Below are positions 43,132 to 51,313 of a DNA stretch of 61,945 bases, in pieces. The notes beneath the pieces were generated by a model that was given only the letters and a program-made list of their open reading frames with translations, was not told where the DNA came from and did no database searches. Location: positions 1-61,945 of the forward strand of contig UQIH01000013.1 of the NCBI GenBank assembly GCA_900541145.1, written 5' to 3'. The DNA is from an uncultured Collinsella sp. (GTDB taxonomy: Bacteria; Actinomycetota; Coriobacteriia; Coriobacteriales; Coriobacteriaceae). Each line of letters starts with the position of its first letter. The first letter of the stretch is position 1. The translations under genes were made by a program, and so were the position numbers.

Positions 43132-44895
43132 ATGGCAGATTCCACCACCGATTACAACAATCTAGATCCTTTGGGTGACGAGGCGGCGGTTGTCGATGAG
43201 GCCGATGCCGCCGTCTCGGGCGCTCGCAAAAAGCCGCGCGCTGTCGATATGGTCCCCGAGGAGCCCGACGCGATGGCGCCGGACGAGGAATACCAGCTCA
43301 CGCCGGCGGGTCGTCGCGAACGCATCGGGCAGATTGTTCGCTTGGTCAAAAAGTACCGTGTGTGGGATAACCTCACGCCGGTTCGCTTGCGCCGCCTGCT
43401 CGAGGAGCTCGGCCCCATGTTCGTCAAGATGGGGCAGATTCTGGCCAACCGGTCCGAGATTCTGCCGCAGCGCTTTTGCGATGAGCTGCGCCGTCTGCGT
43501 TCCGACGTGGAGCCGGTGCCGTACGAGGTAGTGCTCCGCTGCTTGGAAGAGGAATACGGCCTGCGCCTGGGGGAGATGTTCGATGCGATCGACCCCAATC
43601 CGCTTGGTAGCGCATCGCTCGCGCAGGTGCACCGCGCTCGTCTGGTGACGGGCGAAGACGTAGCCGTCAAGGTGCAGCGCCCCGGTGCGCAGCAGGTTAT
43701 GGCGCAGGACATCGATATCATCCGCTCGGTGGTGCGTATCGTTTCCAAGTTCGTCAACACCGATCAATTCGTTGACCTGCACGGTGTAGTCGAGGAGTTG
43801 TGGACCTCGTTTCGCGAGGAGACCAACTTTTTGGCCGAGGCCAAAAACCTCAACGACTTCTACGAGTTCCATAAGAGCGTTCATGGCGTGACGTGCCCTA
43901 AATCCTATCTGGACCTGTGCACCGAGCACGTGGTGGTTATGGACTACGTCGACGGCATTTCGATCGCCGATCCTGAACGCTTGGTGGCCGAGGGTTATGA
44001 CTTGGAAAAGATTGGTGCCGCAATCGTCGAGGACTACTCGACGCAGGTGCTCGATGACGGCTTTTTCCATGCCGACCCGCATGCGGGAAACATCATTCTC
44101 AAGGACGGTATTGTCTACTTTATCGACTTGGGCATGGTCGGACGCATGTCGAGTCACGATCGCGGTATCGTCAAGGACATGATTTTCGCCGTGGCCGAGG
44201 GTGACGTGCCCAAGCTCAAGGATTCGCTCATGCGCTTTGCCGTGACGCGCGGCGATTCGGCCGAGCTTGACCATTCGGCCTTTTTGTCCGATTTGGACTT
44301 TATCGTGGCTGACTTTGCGGGCCTTGACCTTAAGGACCTAGATATCGGTGAGTTTTTGACCTCGCTGTTAAACCTCGCGCGCAAAAATGACGTTGAGCTG
44401 CCGAGCGTGGTGACAATGTTCGCCCGCGGCATGGTGACGCTCGAGGGCCTGCTGACCGAGTACATGCCCAACGTCAACATGATCCAGATCATCCAGACGC
44501 ACATCAAAAACGAGAAGAGCACCTACGCCCGCATGCGCGAGATGAGCCGCGACTTTGCAGCGAGCAGTTATCGCGCGGCGAAGGGCTCGCTCGAGGCGGC
44601 CGAGTATCTGGGCTTGGCTTCGCGCATGCTCACACGCGGCCAGCTTAAGGTGAACACGCAGATCATGAGCAGCGATAAGGCGCTGCGACAGCTGGGCGGA
44701 ATTATCGACCGCATGTCGATGGCTATCGTTATCGCCGGCCTGTTTATCGGTTCGTCGGTGGTGTACTACGCACGCATCGAGCCGGTTGTGTTTGGTATCC
44801 CGGTCATTGGCTTTATGGGCTACGTGAGCGCGCTGGTGCTGGCGCTTATGCTGGGCCGCAATATCTGGCTCAACAGCCACGGCGGCAAACACTAG
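43132..44895 (+). CDS. ubiB: ABC1/UbiB family atypical kinase
   Basis: A 587-residue membrane-linked ABC1 kinase-like protein. The KxGQ-type motif appears as FVKMGQILANR. The Ala-rich nucleotide loop is PLGSASLAQVHRA, the lysine is in VAVKVQRPG, the catalytic/metal segment is ADPHAGNII and FIDLGMVG follows. Two transmembrane helices close the protein (about 535-575). In aerobes the family supports ubiquinone synthesis; here no quinone genes are nearby, so a role in lipid or isoprenoid handling is as likely. An N-terminal acidic extension of about 55 residues precedes the conserved part. Confidence 0.9.
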   Translation: MADSTTDYNNLDPLGDEAAVVDEADAAVSGARKKPRAVDMVPEEPDAMAPDEEYQLTPAGRRERIGQIVRLVKKYRVWDNLTPVRLRRLLEELGPMFVKMGQILANRSEILPQRFCDELRRLRSDVEPVPYEVVLRCLEEEYGLRLGEMFDAIDPNPLGSASLAQVHRARLVTGEDVAVKVQRPGAQQVMAQDIDIIRSVVRIVSKFVNTDQFVDLHGVVEELWTSFREETNFLAEAKNLNDFYEFHKSVHGVTCPKSYLDLCTEHVVVMDYVDGISIADPERLVAEGYDLEKIGAAIVEDYSTQVLDDGFFHADPHAGNIILKDGIVYFIDLGMVGRMSSHDRGIVKDMIFAVAEGDVPKLKDSLMRFAVTRGDSAELDHSAFLSDLDFIVADFAGLDLKDLDIGEFLTSLLNLARKNDVELPSVVTMFARGMVTLEGLLTEYMPNVNMIQIIQTHIKNEKSTYARMREMSRDFAASSYRAAKGSLEAAEYLGLASRMLTRGQLKVNTQIMSSDKALRQLGGIIDRMSMAIVIAGLFIGSSVVYYARIEPVVFGIPVIGFMGYVSALVLALMLGRNIWLNSHGGKH

Positions 44896-44946
44896 AGGCT
44901 GCGACCGTCACCGCATTTTCCTATCGCAAACAATAGCTTTTACCTT

Positions 44947-44974
44947 GGGCTTCGCCTGTGTGCGGGGCCCTTTT
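44947..44974 (+). terminator. Terminator after ubiB
   Basis: GGGCTTCGC / GCGGGGCCC pairs fully when two G-U pairs are allowed, with a CTGTGT loop and TTTT behind. It precedes the riboswitch region. Confidence 0.65.
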
Positions 44975-45029
44975 GCGTGATACCATTTTGACGGTAATAA
45001 TCGATGGCCTAGATGGTGGTGCGGAGACG

Positions 45030-45180
45030 CACGAACGCGCGGTTTTCCTGCGCGTTTGGGAGAATCGGGGTGAAAGTCCCCGGCTGTACCAGTAACCGTA
45101 ATTCCTCTTGGCTCGGGATGTTCGCGTCGCAGATCGGACGACGCGCCTGAGCCGTTAAGGTTAAGTCGGATCGCCTCCCA
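45030..45180 (+). promoter_or_regulatory. Cobalamin riboswitch
   Basis: The conserved cobalamin core is recognisable: GGGTGAAAGTCCC near 45068-45080, then GGCTGTACCAGTAACCGTAA (45082-45101), a long variable arm, and a B12-box-like AAGTCGGATCGCCTCCC (45163-45179) matching the AGTCAGGATACCTGCC pattern loosely. A GCGGC/GCCGC hairpin (45195-45208) follows and could mask or free the ribosome site before 45246, so control is probably of translation. There is no U-tract for transcription termination. Confidence 0.85.
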
Positions 45181-45245
45181 TCTTGCATGCGGCTGCGGCG
45201 TATGCCGCCGGTGTGCATAGGGCTCTGGAGGGAAGGGGGACCCCG

Positions 45246-48200
45246 ATGGGGGAACTCGAGCGTAACATGCGCGATGACGTGGGGCAGCCGCTGGGCAATG
45301 CTCCAAGTACAGACAATGGGGGACAAATGGATATGTTTGAGGACGAGCACGAGCGCGCCTCGCTGCATCGCCGTGGCGCGATTGCACGCGGCGTAGCCAA
45401 GCGCGGCCTGGTGGCATTCCTGGCCTTCGCGATGGCCTTTGGCACCACGCCGGCTCAGCTGTGGGCCGAGGGCGCCGAGGGCATTGCCGAGGCTGTGGTT
45501 CAGACTGCGACGCCGAGTGAGGGCGCGGGGGCCGCGGACGGTACTGCTGACCAGGGCAAGGCCGAGGTTTCGGATTCCGGGAGCGCGCCTGCAGCTAGTG
45601 CCGCCACAACAGAGGCAGCAACTGGCGACGAAGGCTCGGCGACGGGGGAGAGCCCTGCCACGAGCGAGCAGTCTTCGACGGCATCCGCTGGCCAAGCGGG
45701 ATCTGCCACCGCGGCTGTCGTCCAGACAGAGAACCCGACAGAAACCGGCGATGTCGCCAAGAAGCAAGTCGAGGTCTCGTTCTCGATTATCGGTACCGAT
45801 GCCGACGGCAAGGCTCAGACCTGGGTGGCACCTACGCAGCTCAAGCTCGACGAGGGCGCGACGGCTGCGGATGCCTTCATTAAGCTGCAGGAGAAGACGG
45901 GCTTCAAGGCGAAGTACGATCCGAACACGGCATACGGTTTCTACCTCGAAAGCATCACATCCCCGAGCGATGGCCGCACGCTTGCCTTCGATCCGACGAC
46001 TTATGCCTTCTGGCAGCTGTTCGTCGACGGTGCGTCTTCCTCGGTTGGCGCGAGCAGCGTTAAGCTCACCCAGGGGCAGAAGGTTGAGTTTGCCTATACG
46101 GCTGGTAGCGCGTCCCCTGTCGTTAAGGACCAGGTTGCCGCAAATGTGACCGTCATTGGTCGCGATGCCCAGGGCAAGACTCAGGCTTGGGTCGATAACG
46201 CGCAGTATGTGGTGACGTCCGGCTCGAGCGCGCTTGATCTTACGAAGGTCGCACTCGAGGCGAACGACATTGACGCCGTTGCTGCGGGCTCCTTCATTCT
46301 GAGCCTTAAGTACAACGGTGTTGAGCTGGGTACGCCCCAAGATTATTCGACCTATTGGCAGCTGTTCATCAACGGCAAGTCGAGTGACTATACGGCGGAC
46401 AATGTCACCATCCATGCCGGCGATACCGTTACGTGGTTCTACGGTGGCTGGGGCGACCAGCTGCCCTCCGATTCTGTCCATGCTTCTGTTCAGGTTCTCG
46501 GTAAGGACAAGGACGGCAAGCAGCAGGTTTGGGCTTCGACGGGCCAGACGAGTCTCAAGGCAGGCTCCACTGCCAAGGATCTCCTTGAGCAGACCGGCCT
46601 TAAGCTCGATGCTAGCGAATCGTCTTGGGGCTGGTTCCTCAACGGCATTTATTCGCCGTTCGATGGTAAGTCCTATGGCTGGGATGCTGCGACCAATAGC
46701 TATTGGCGCTTCTACGTAAATGGCAAGTTCGCCGACGTTGGCGCCGGTGCCTACGAGCTCCATGAGGGCGATGCCGTCACCTTTATGTATGGTGCTGACG
46801 CCGATGCCCTTCCTGGCCAGGTTCTTGGGTCTGTCGATGTTATCGGTCCCGATGTCAACGGCAACAATGCTCGCTGGGGCTCGGCAAGCAACGTTTCTCT
46901 GCCCGAAGGCTCTACTGCCCAGAACCTTATTGAGACGGTTCTGAAGGCCAAGGGCGTTACGTACAACGGCTCCCAGAGTGGTGAGTACTGGTTCCTCAAT
47001 TCCATCAACTCGCCATTCGAAGACGAGACGTACGGCTATGATGGTGCGACCAACAAATATTGGCACCTGTATATCAATGGAGAGCCCTCCTTACTCTGCG
47101 CTAATCAGATTACGCTCAAGAGCGGCGATAAGGTCACACTTGCCTATACCACCGACGATTCGGCCATGCCCGATCCCGACAAGATTGTCGTGGACCCGGG
47201 TGCGACGACTCCTGATTGGGATGCCGAGTGGGCCGGCTACGGCAACAGTGGCAACGGTTCGACCGTAACGGATGCCAAGACGCCTGCGCAGGCCGCCGGT
47301 CTTAAGTGGGCCTTCGATTGGAAGGCCGAGTCTGGTCAGCAGTATGCCAACTGCAGCGAGCCTGTCATTGCTAACGGCTTTGTGTACATCGCGACCGAGA
47401 ACGAGCTCATTAAGATCGATTCGTCCACGGGCAAAAAGGTTGCCTCTGCGCCGCTTGCCTCCAAGGTGAGCTATACCTCTCGTCCGATCTATACCAATGG
47501 CCTTATCATCGTTCCGCTCAACGGCGGTGCGGTCCAGGCGATTACTGCAGACAAGCTGATCTGCAAGTGGCTGACGCCTGGTTTGACGGACTTGACGCAG
47601 AGCTCCTGCACCGTCGTTTCGGACGGCGAGTACGTCTATGTAGGCTCGGTCGATATTTCGTATGACGAGAATTACAATGCGACCTACGGCAACGGCTCCT
47701 TTGCGCGCATTAAGATTGCCACGGGCGAAGTTTCTTGGCAGAACATCGACCCTGCCGAGGGCTATTACTGGACTGGTGCGGCTTTGACGGATAAGTATGC
47801 CATCGTTCCTACGAGCGCGGGTACGCTTAAGTGCATTGATAAGACGACGGGCGATGTCGTTTCGACCATGAAGCTCGGCGCTGTCGCAAATGCCGATTGC
47901 ATTGCCGATCCGTCCAATGGCTCGACCTTCTATCAGATGACGCACGACGGAAAGCTCCATGTGATTTCGCTTTCGGCGAAGGGCGTGCTGAGTGAACAGA
48001 AGACGGTTGATCTGGGCCTTACGAATAATCTGAGCGCCCCTGCTGTGTCTGGTGACAATCTGATTGTCGGCGGACAGACGGCTACTGGCTCTGCTCTGGT
48101 TCTCTATAACCTGAAGACGGGTAAGACCACGATGGTCGCTGCTGCCGACGGCAAGGCGCTGCCGGCTGGCCTCAACGGTATTGCTGCTACTCCGCTGGTG

Positions 48201-49112
48201 AGTGTTCAGGGCGGCAAGACCTATGTGTACTTCACCGTTAACAGCGCGGATAGCAAGGATTACGTCAACTACTCTGCTGGTGGTGGCGTGTATCGCTATA
48301 CGCTCGGCGATGCAGAGGCGACGCAGATTTATGATGCGGCTGGCCATTACCAGTACTGTGACTCTCCGGTCATTGCCGATGCTTCTGGCAATCTCTACTA
48401 CATTAATGATTCGGGCACGCTGTTTAAACTTGGAGCTGTCGAGTCTTGGACGGTTGCCTTTAACTCCAACGGCGGGTCTGCTTGCGACACTAAGTTTGTT
48501 GCTACGGCCGATGGCAAGCTGGTCAAGCCGGCCGATCCGACGCGCGATGGCTACGATTTCGGCGGTTGGTATACCGATGAGGCTTGCACGCAGGCGTATG
48601 ACTTTAGCACGCCGGTGACGGCCGATCTGACGCTGTATGCCAAGTGGACCAAGAATGCCGTTAACCCTGGCGGTAATGGCGGCGCTGGTTCGAATGGCGG
48701 CGGCGGTTCTGGTACCGGTACTGGTTCCGGCACTGGCGCTGGCACTGGCACGGGTTCCGGCTCCGGCTCGAAGGGCGGCGCTGTCGCCCCGGGTCATAAG
48801 CCGACGACCAAGACGACGGTGTCGACCAAGACCGAGACCAAGGACAACAAGTCCGACAAGAAGGACTCCGATAAGTCCGATAAGAAGGACGAGAAGAAGT
48901 CTGACAAGAAGTCTGACAAGAAGGACAGCAAGTCCGACAAGAAGTCCGATTCCAAGTCCGATACGGGTGCTGCTTCTACGACCACTGCTAAGAAGCCCTC
49001 TAGTGCTTCCGAGCAGGAGACTGGCGCCAACCCGCTCGCCATTGTTGGCGTTGCCGCCGGCGTCATCGGTCTCGCCATCGTCGGCGTGTTCGTGTTCACC
49101 AAACGTCGGTAG
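45246..49112 (+). CDS. Riboswitch-controlled surface protein with four DUF4430 domains and a beta-propeller
   Basis: A 1288-residue exported protein. The signal region is about 40-75 (HRRGAIARGV...LVAFLAFAMAFGTTPAQLWAEG). A Ser/Thr/Ala linker leads to four tandem DUF4430 (transcobalamin C-terminal-like) domains at about 176-287, 299-400, 412-516 and 528-636; each has the YWxLxxNG core. Residues 685-1066 are PQQ-like beta-propeller repeats (IATENELIKIDSSTGK; LKCIDKTTGDVVST). An InlB/Flg_new repeat follows at 1068-1135, then Gly-rich and Lys/Asp/Ser-rich wall-spanning linkers, and a helix with a KRR end (1263-1288). There is no clear LPXTG; SEQETGANP is a possible variant. A cobalamin riboswitch upstream suggests corrinoid capture at the surface (inference). 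Confidence 0.85.
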   Translation: MGELERNMRDDVGQPLGNAPSTDNGGQMDMFEDEHERASLHRRGAIARGVAKRGLVAFLAFAMAFGTTPAQLWAEGAEGIAEAVVQTATPSEGAGAADGTADQGKAEVSDSGSAPAASAATTEAATGDEGSATGESPATSEQSSTASAGQAGSATAAVVQTENPTETGDVAKKQVEVSFSIIGTDADGKAQTWVAPTQLKLDEGATAADAFIKLQEKTGFKAKYDPNTAYGFYLESITSPSDGRTLAFDPTTYAFWQLFVDGASSSVGASSVKLTQGQKVEFAYTAGSASPVVKDQVAANVTVIGRDAQGKTQAWVDNAQYVVTSGSSALDLTKVALEANDIDAVAAGSFILSLKYNGVELGTPQDYSTYWQLFINGKSSDYTADNVTIHAGDTVTWFYGGWGDQLPSDSVHASVQVLGKDKDGKQQVWASTGQTSLKAGSTAKDLLEQTGLKLDASESSWGWFLNGIYSPFDGKSYGWDAATNSYWRFYVNGKFADVGAGAYELHEGDAVTFMYGADADALPGQVLGSVDVIGPDVNGNNARWGSASNVSLPEGSTAQNLIETVLKAKGVTYNGSQSGEYWFLNSINSPFEDETYGYDGATNKYWHLYINGEPSLLCANQITLKSGDKVTLAYTTDDSAMPDPDKIVVDPGATTPDWDAEWAGYGNSGNGSTVTDAKTPAQAAGLKWAFDWKAESGQQYANCSEPVIANGFVYIATENELIKIDSSTGKKVASAPLASKVSYTSRPIYTNGLIIVPLNGGAVQAITADKLICKWLTPGLTDLTQSSCTVVSDGEYVYVGSVDISYDENYNATYGNGSFARIKIATGEVSWQNIDPAEGYYWTGAALTDKYAIVPTSAGTLKCIDKTTGDVVSTMKLGAVANADCIADPSNGSTFYQMTHDGKLHVISLSAKGVLSEQKTVDLGLTNNLSAPAVSGDNLIVGGQTATGSALVLYNLKTGKTTMVAAADGKALPAGLNGIAATPLVSVQGGKTYVYFTVNSADSKDYVNYSAGGGVYRYTLGDAEATQIYDAAGHYQYCDSPVIADASGNLYYINDSGTLFKLGAVESWTVAFNSNGGSACDTKFVATADGKLVKPADPTRDGYDFGGWYTDEACTQAYDFSTPVTADLTLYAKWTKNAVNPGGNGGAGSNGGGGSGTGTGSGTGAGTGTGSGSGSKGGAVAPGHKPTTKTTVSTKTETKDNKSDKKDSDKSDKKDEKKSDKKSDKKDSKSDKKSDSKSDTGAASTTTAKKPSSASEQETGANPLAIVGVAAGVIGLAIVGVFVFTKRR

Positions 49113-49121
49113 GTGAGGGCT

Positions 49122-50051
49122 GTGTCCAATAAATCCAAGGACGCTGACCCCAAGCAACCAAATTCCTCGTTCATTCAGTTCGACGATGCAAAGCAACAGG
49201 GCGCCGCTTCGGCGGCGTCCGCCCCTCGACGGAAGGCGCTTACTGGCGTCCTGACCGCCGCGTGCGTTGCGCTAATTGTCATATCGCTGGGCTTCGTCCA
49301 TCCTTCCGAGAGCGGCGCCTGGTCCATTGACTGGATCGTTCAGACCGTGACGGGGGAGAGCGTCGTCGCGAAGGACGCCAAGGGGTCTGACTCGACCGTC
49401 GCTTCGGGTAAAGCTGGCTCCAAGGATTCCAAATCTTCGGATGGTGCGAACGACGAGTCTAAGGGTTCGGATAAATCTGACTCTAAGAAGGAGTCCGAGT
49501 CTTCGGACAAGGAATCAAACAAGGGCTCGGATAGCAAAAAGTCCGAAGACAAGGATGGCAAGAAGTCTGGAGAGAAGAACAGCAATAAAAAGACCGACGG
49601 CAATCAGTCGACTTCTCAGAACTCGACTTCTTCTGGCGGGGCCGGCTCTACGCCTGGCGCCTCCTCCTCATCCAGCGGGGCATCTTCTGCCCCCGATAAC
49701 GGCAACGCCTCTACTGGCGACCAGGGCAGCTCGCAGCAGCCTAGCTACGTTACGGTGACGGTTTCGGTCACATCGAGCTCTGTGGGCAATCCTGTGTCCT
49801 CTGGTGGCACCTTTACCTTTAACGAAGGCGCTACCGTCTACGATGCCCTGTGCGCGCTGGGCCTTTCTGTCAACGCACATGGCTCGTCGTACGGTACGTA
49901 TGTCTCCGCGATTGGTGGTTTGGCCGAGAAACAGTACGGCGGCACGAGCGGCTGGATGTACTCCGTCAACGGCACAACGCCCATGACGGCCTGCAGTAAC
50001 TACGTTCTCTCCAATGGCGACAACGTTGTTTGGTATTACGTAACGGGCTAG
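49122..50051 (+). CDS. Membrane-anchored DUF4430 protein
   Basis: About 309 residues. A short cytoplasmic segment and one transmembrane helix (about 39-60, ALTGVLTAACVALIVISLGFV) are followed by a Ser/Lys/Asp/Gly linker of about 130 residues similar in composition to that of the upstream protein. One DUF4430 domain forms the C-terminus (VTVTVSVTSSSVGNPV...GTSGWMYSVNG...WYYVTG). It begins just behind the stop of the large surface protein, so both lie under the same riboswitch. GTG 49122 follows AGGTGAGG closely; GTG 49113 is an alternative. It likely hands ligand from the surface protein to a membrane transporter not in this window (inference). Confidence 0.82.
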   Translation: MSNKSKDADPKQPNSSFIQFDDAKQQGAASAASAPRRKALTGVLTAACVALIVISLGFVHPSESGAWSIDWIVQTVTGESVVAKDAKGSDSTVASGKAGSKDSKSSDGANDESKGSDKSDSKKESESSDKESNKGSDSKKSEDKDGKKSGEKNSNKKTDGNQSTSQNSTSSGGAGSTPGASSSSSGASSAPDNGNASTGDQGSSQQPSYVTVTVSVTSSSVGNPVSSGGTFTFNEGATVYDALCALGLSVNAHGSSYGTYVSAIGGLAEKQYGGTSGWMYSVNGTTPMTACSNYVLSNGDNVVWYYVTG

Positions 50052-50074
50052 AGGCCTCGACATAGCGCGCCAGG

Positions 50075-50111
50075 CGGGCGGTTCGGACCAACATCCGGAC
50101 CGCCCGTTTTT
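50075..50111 (+). terminator. Terminator of the DUF4430 operon
   Basis: CGGGCGGTTCGGA / TCCGGACCGCCCG stem with one mismatch, CCAACA loop, followed by TTTTT. Confidence 0.92.
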
Positions 50112-50149
50112 CATGCGAATGGGACTGGGTCGCCGGGTCTCTCTGCAAA

Positions 50150-50185
50150 CAAAAAAACCGGTTGGAACGGGAATTCCAACCGGTT
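50150..50185 (-). terminator. Terminator of the gtrA genes (minus strand)
   Basis: On the minus strand, the perfect 12-bp stem AACCGGTTGGAA / TTCCAACCGGTT with a 6-nt tip runs into TTTTTGTTTG. It ends minus-strand transcription of the gtrA pair. Confidence 0.88.
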
Positions 50186-50211
50186 ATACATTCAAGCAAA
50201 TAGTGAATCGA

Positions 50212-50619
50212 CTACGACCGTGCGCCCTCGAGGAAGAAGCGGCGGCTGAAGTAGTTGTACCAGGTGACGAGGAACGTGGCGATGGCCTTCATGGCCTGGT
50301 AGCCGATGCTCAAAAACGTGACGCCCACAAACATGTACAGGTCGTTGAGGCCCAGGCCGATCACCGACAGGATGGTGAAGATCGTGAACTCGCGCTTGCG
50401 GCTCATGCCCTCGCGATGGTCGAACACGTACTTCATGCTGAGCCAGTAGTTAATTACGACGGACGTGGTAAACGAGATCGTGGTGCTCATCAAAAAGTCG
50501 AGGTGGAACAGCTCGACGAGCGCAATAAGCATGCCCCAGTCGATGCCAAAGGAGATAAGACCCACGACAGCGAACTTGAGGAACTGCTTGGTATGAGGTT
50601 GTGCCAGTGCCTTGCGCAC
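50212..50619 (-). CDS. GtrA family membrane protein (second copy)
   Basis: A 135-residue, four-helix membrane protein of the GtrA family, thought to flip or help translocate undecaprenyl-linked sugars for cell-surface glycosylation. Helix 1 is FLKFAVVGLISFGIDWGML; the conserved NYWLSMKYVF segment follows. GTG at 50619 is preceded by GGATGTG and gives normal length; the opening up to 50700 adds residues foreign to the family. It is paralogous to the upstream gene. No glycosyltransferase gene is adjacent. Confidence 0.85.
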   Translation of the reverse strand: MRKALAQPHTKQFLKFAVVGLISFGIDWGMLIALVELFHLDFLMSTTISFTTSVVINYWLSMKYVFDHREGMSRKREFTIFTILSVIGLGLNDLYMFVGVTFLSIGYQAMKAIATFLVTWYNYFSRRFFLEGARS

Positions 50620-50839
50620 GTAATCACATCCAATGCGTTGATGAATCGAGCAACGAGATACTTTAGAGCTTTTGCATGGGAAACGTAAGGTCTTTGGCAA
50701 GAACTATACGAACTCGCCAAATATTCAAGAGGTAATCCGCAAACGTTGTAAATCTTTCCGTAAACGAGCAAGACCCACGAACAACGCAGCGCTCGACATG
50801 TGTCATCTGTGGGCCCCGTAGTGCAACGAGGAGGCCGGG

Positions 50840-51235
50840 CTACTTGGTCTGCTCGCCCTCCAAGAAGATCTTGCGCGTTACAAAGTTGTAGACCATGACC
50901 AGCGCGGTAGCGCAAATCTTGGCGATATTGGCCTCGAGCCCCAGGCCGGCGTTGAGCGCCAGCACGATACCGTCGTTGAGCGCCAGGCCAATAACGGACA
51001 GCACGACAAAGATGATGAACTCGCGGCGTCGGCTCATGCCCTCCTTGTGCGCAAACACGTACTTCATGCTCGCGACGTAGTTAAAGATGAGCGAGACGAT
51101 AAAGCCGCTGGTGTTGGCGATCAGGATGTTAAGGCCCAGACCGTAGTGGAGCAGATTCATGATGCCAAAGTCGATGACGGTGGCAACGACGCCGACGACG
51201 CCAAACTTCATGATCTGCGCAAGGAGCTTTTGCAT
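50840..51235 (-). CDS. GtrA family membrane protein (first copy)
   Basis: A 131-residue four-helix GtrA protein: IMKFGVVGVVATVIDFGIMN, FNYVASMKYVFAHKEGMSRRREF and two further helices, with a basic C-terminus (TRKIFLEGEQTK). ATG 51235 follows AAGGCAGG on the minus strand. It shares HxEGMSR[KR]REF with the downstream copy, showing a tandem duplication that has since diverged. The gap between the two copies (220 bases) has no visible gene. Confidence 0.87.
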   Translation of the reverse strand: MQKLLAQIMKFGVVGVVATVIDFGIMNLLHYGLGLNILIANTSGFIVSLIFNYVASMKYVFAHKEGMSRRREFIIFVVLSVIGLALNDGIVLALNAGLGLEANIAKICATALVMVYNFVTRKIFLEGEQTK

Positions 51236-51313
51236 GGTACCTGCCTTAGGGTGGCGCCGCAGCGCCGTGGGGATGACAAACTCAGCAAGTTTAGCCAATC
51301 CCCGCAGACGGGG

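Noticed and set aside
48850..48965. Short tandem DNA repeats resembling a CRISPR or satellite
   Set aside because: They are in-frame Lys/Asp/Ser codons of the wall-spanning linker, without spacers.
45009..49196. Two long minus-strand open frames opposite the surface protein
   Set aside because: The sense strand encodes recognisable domains and lies behind a riboswitch. The antisense frames are Arg-rich and motif-free.
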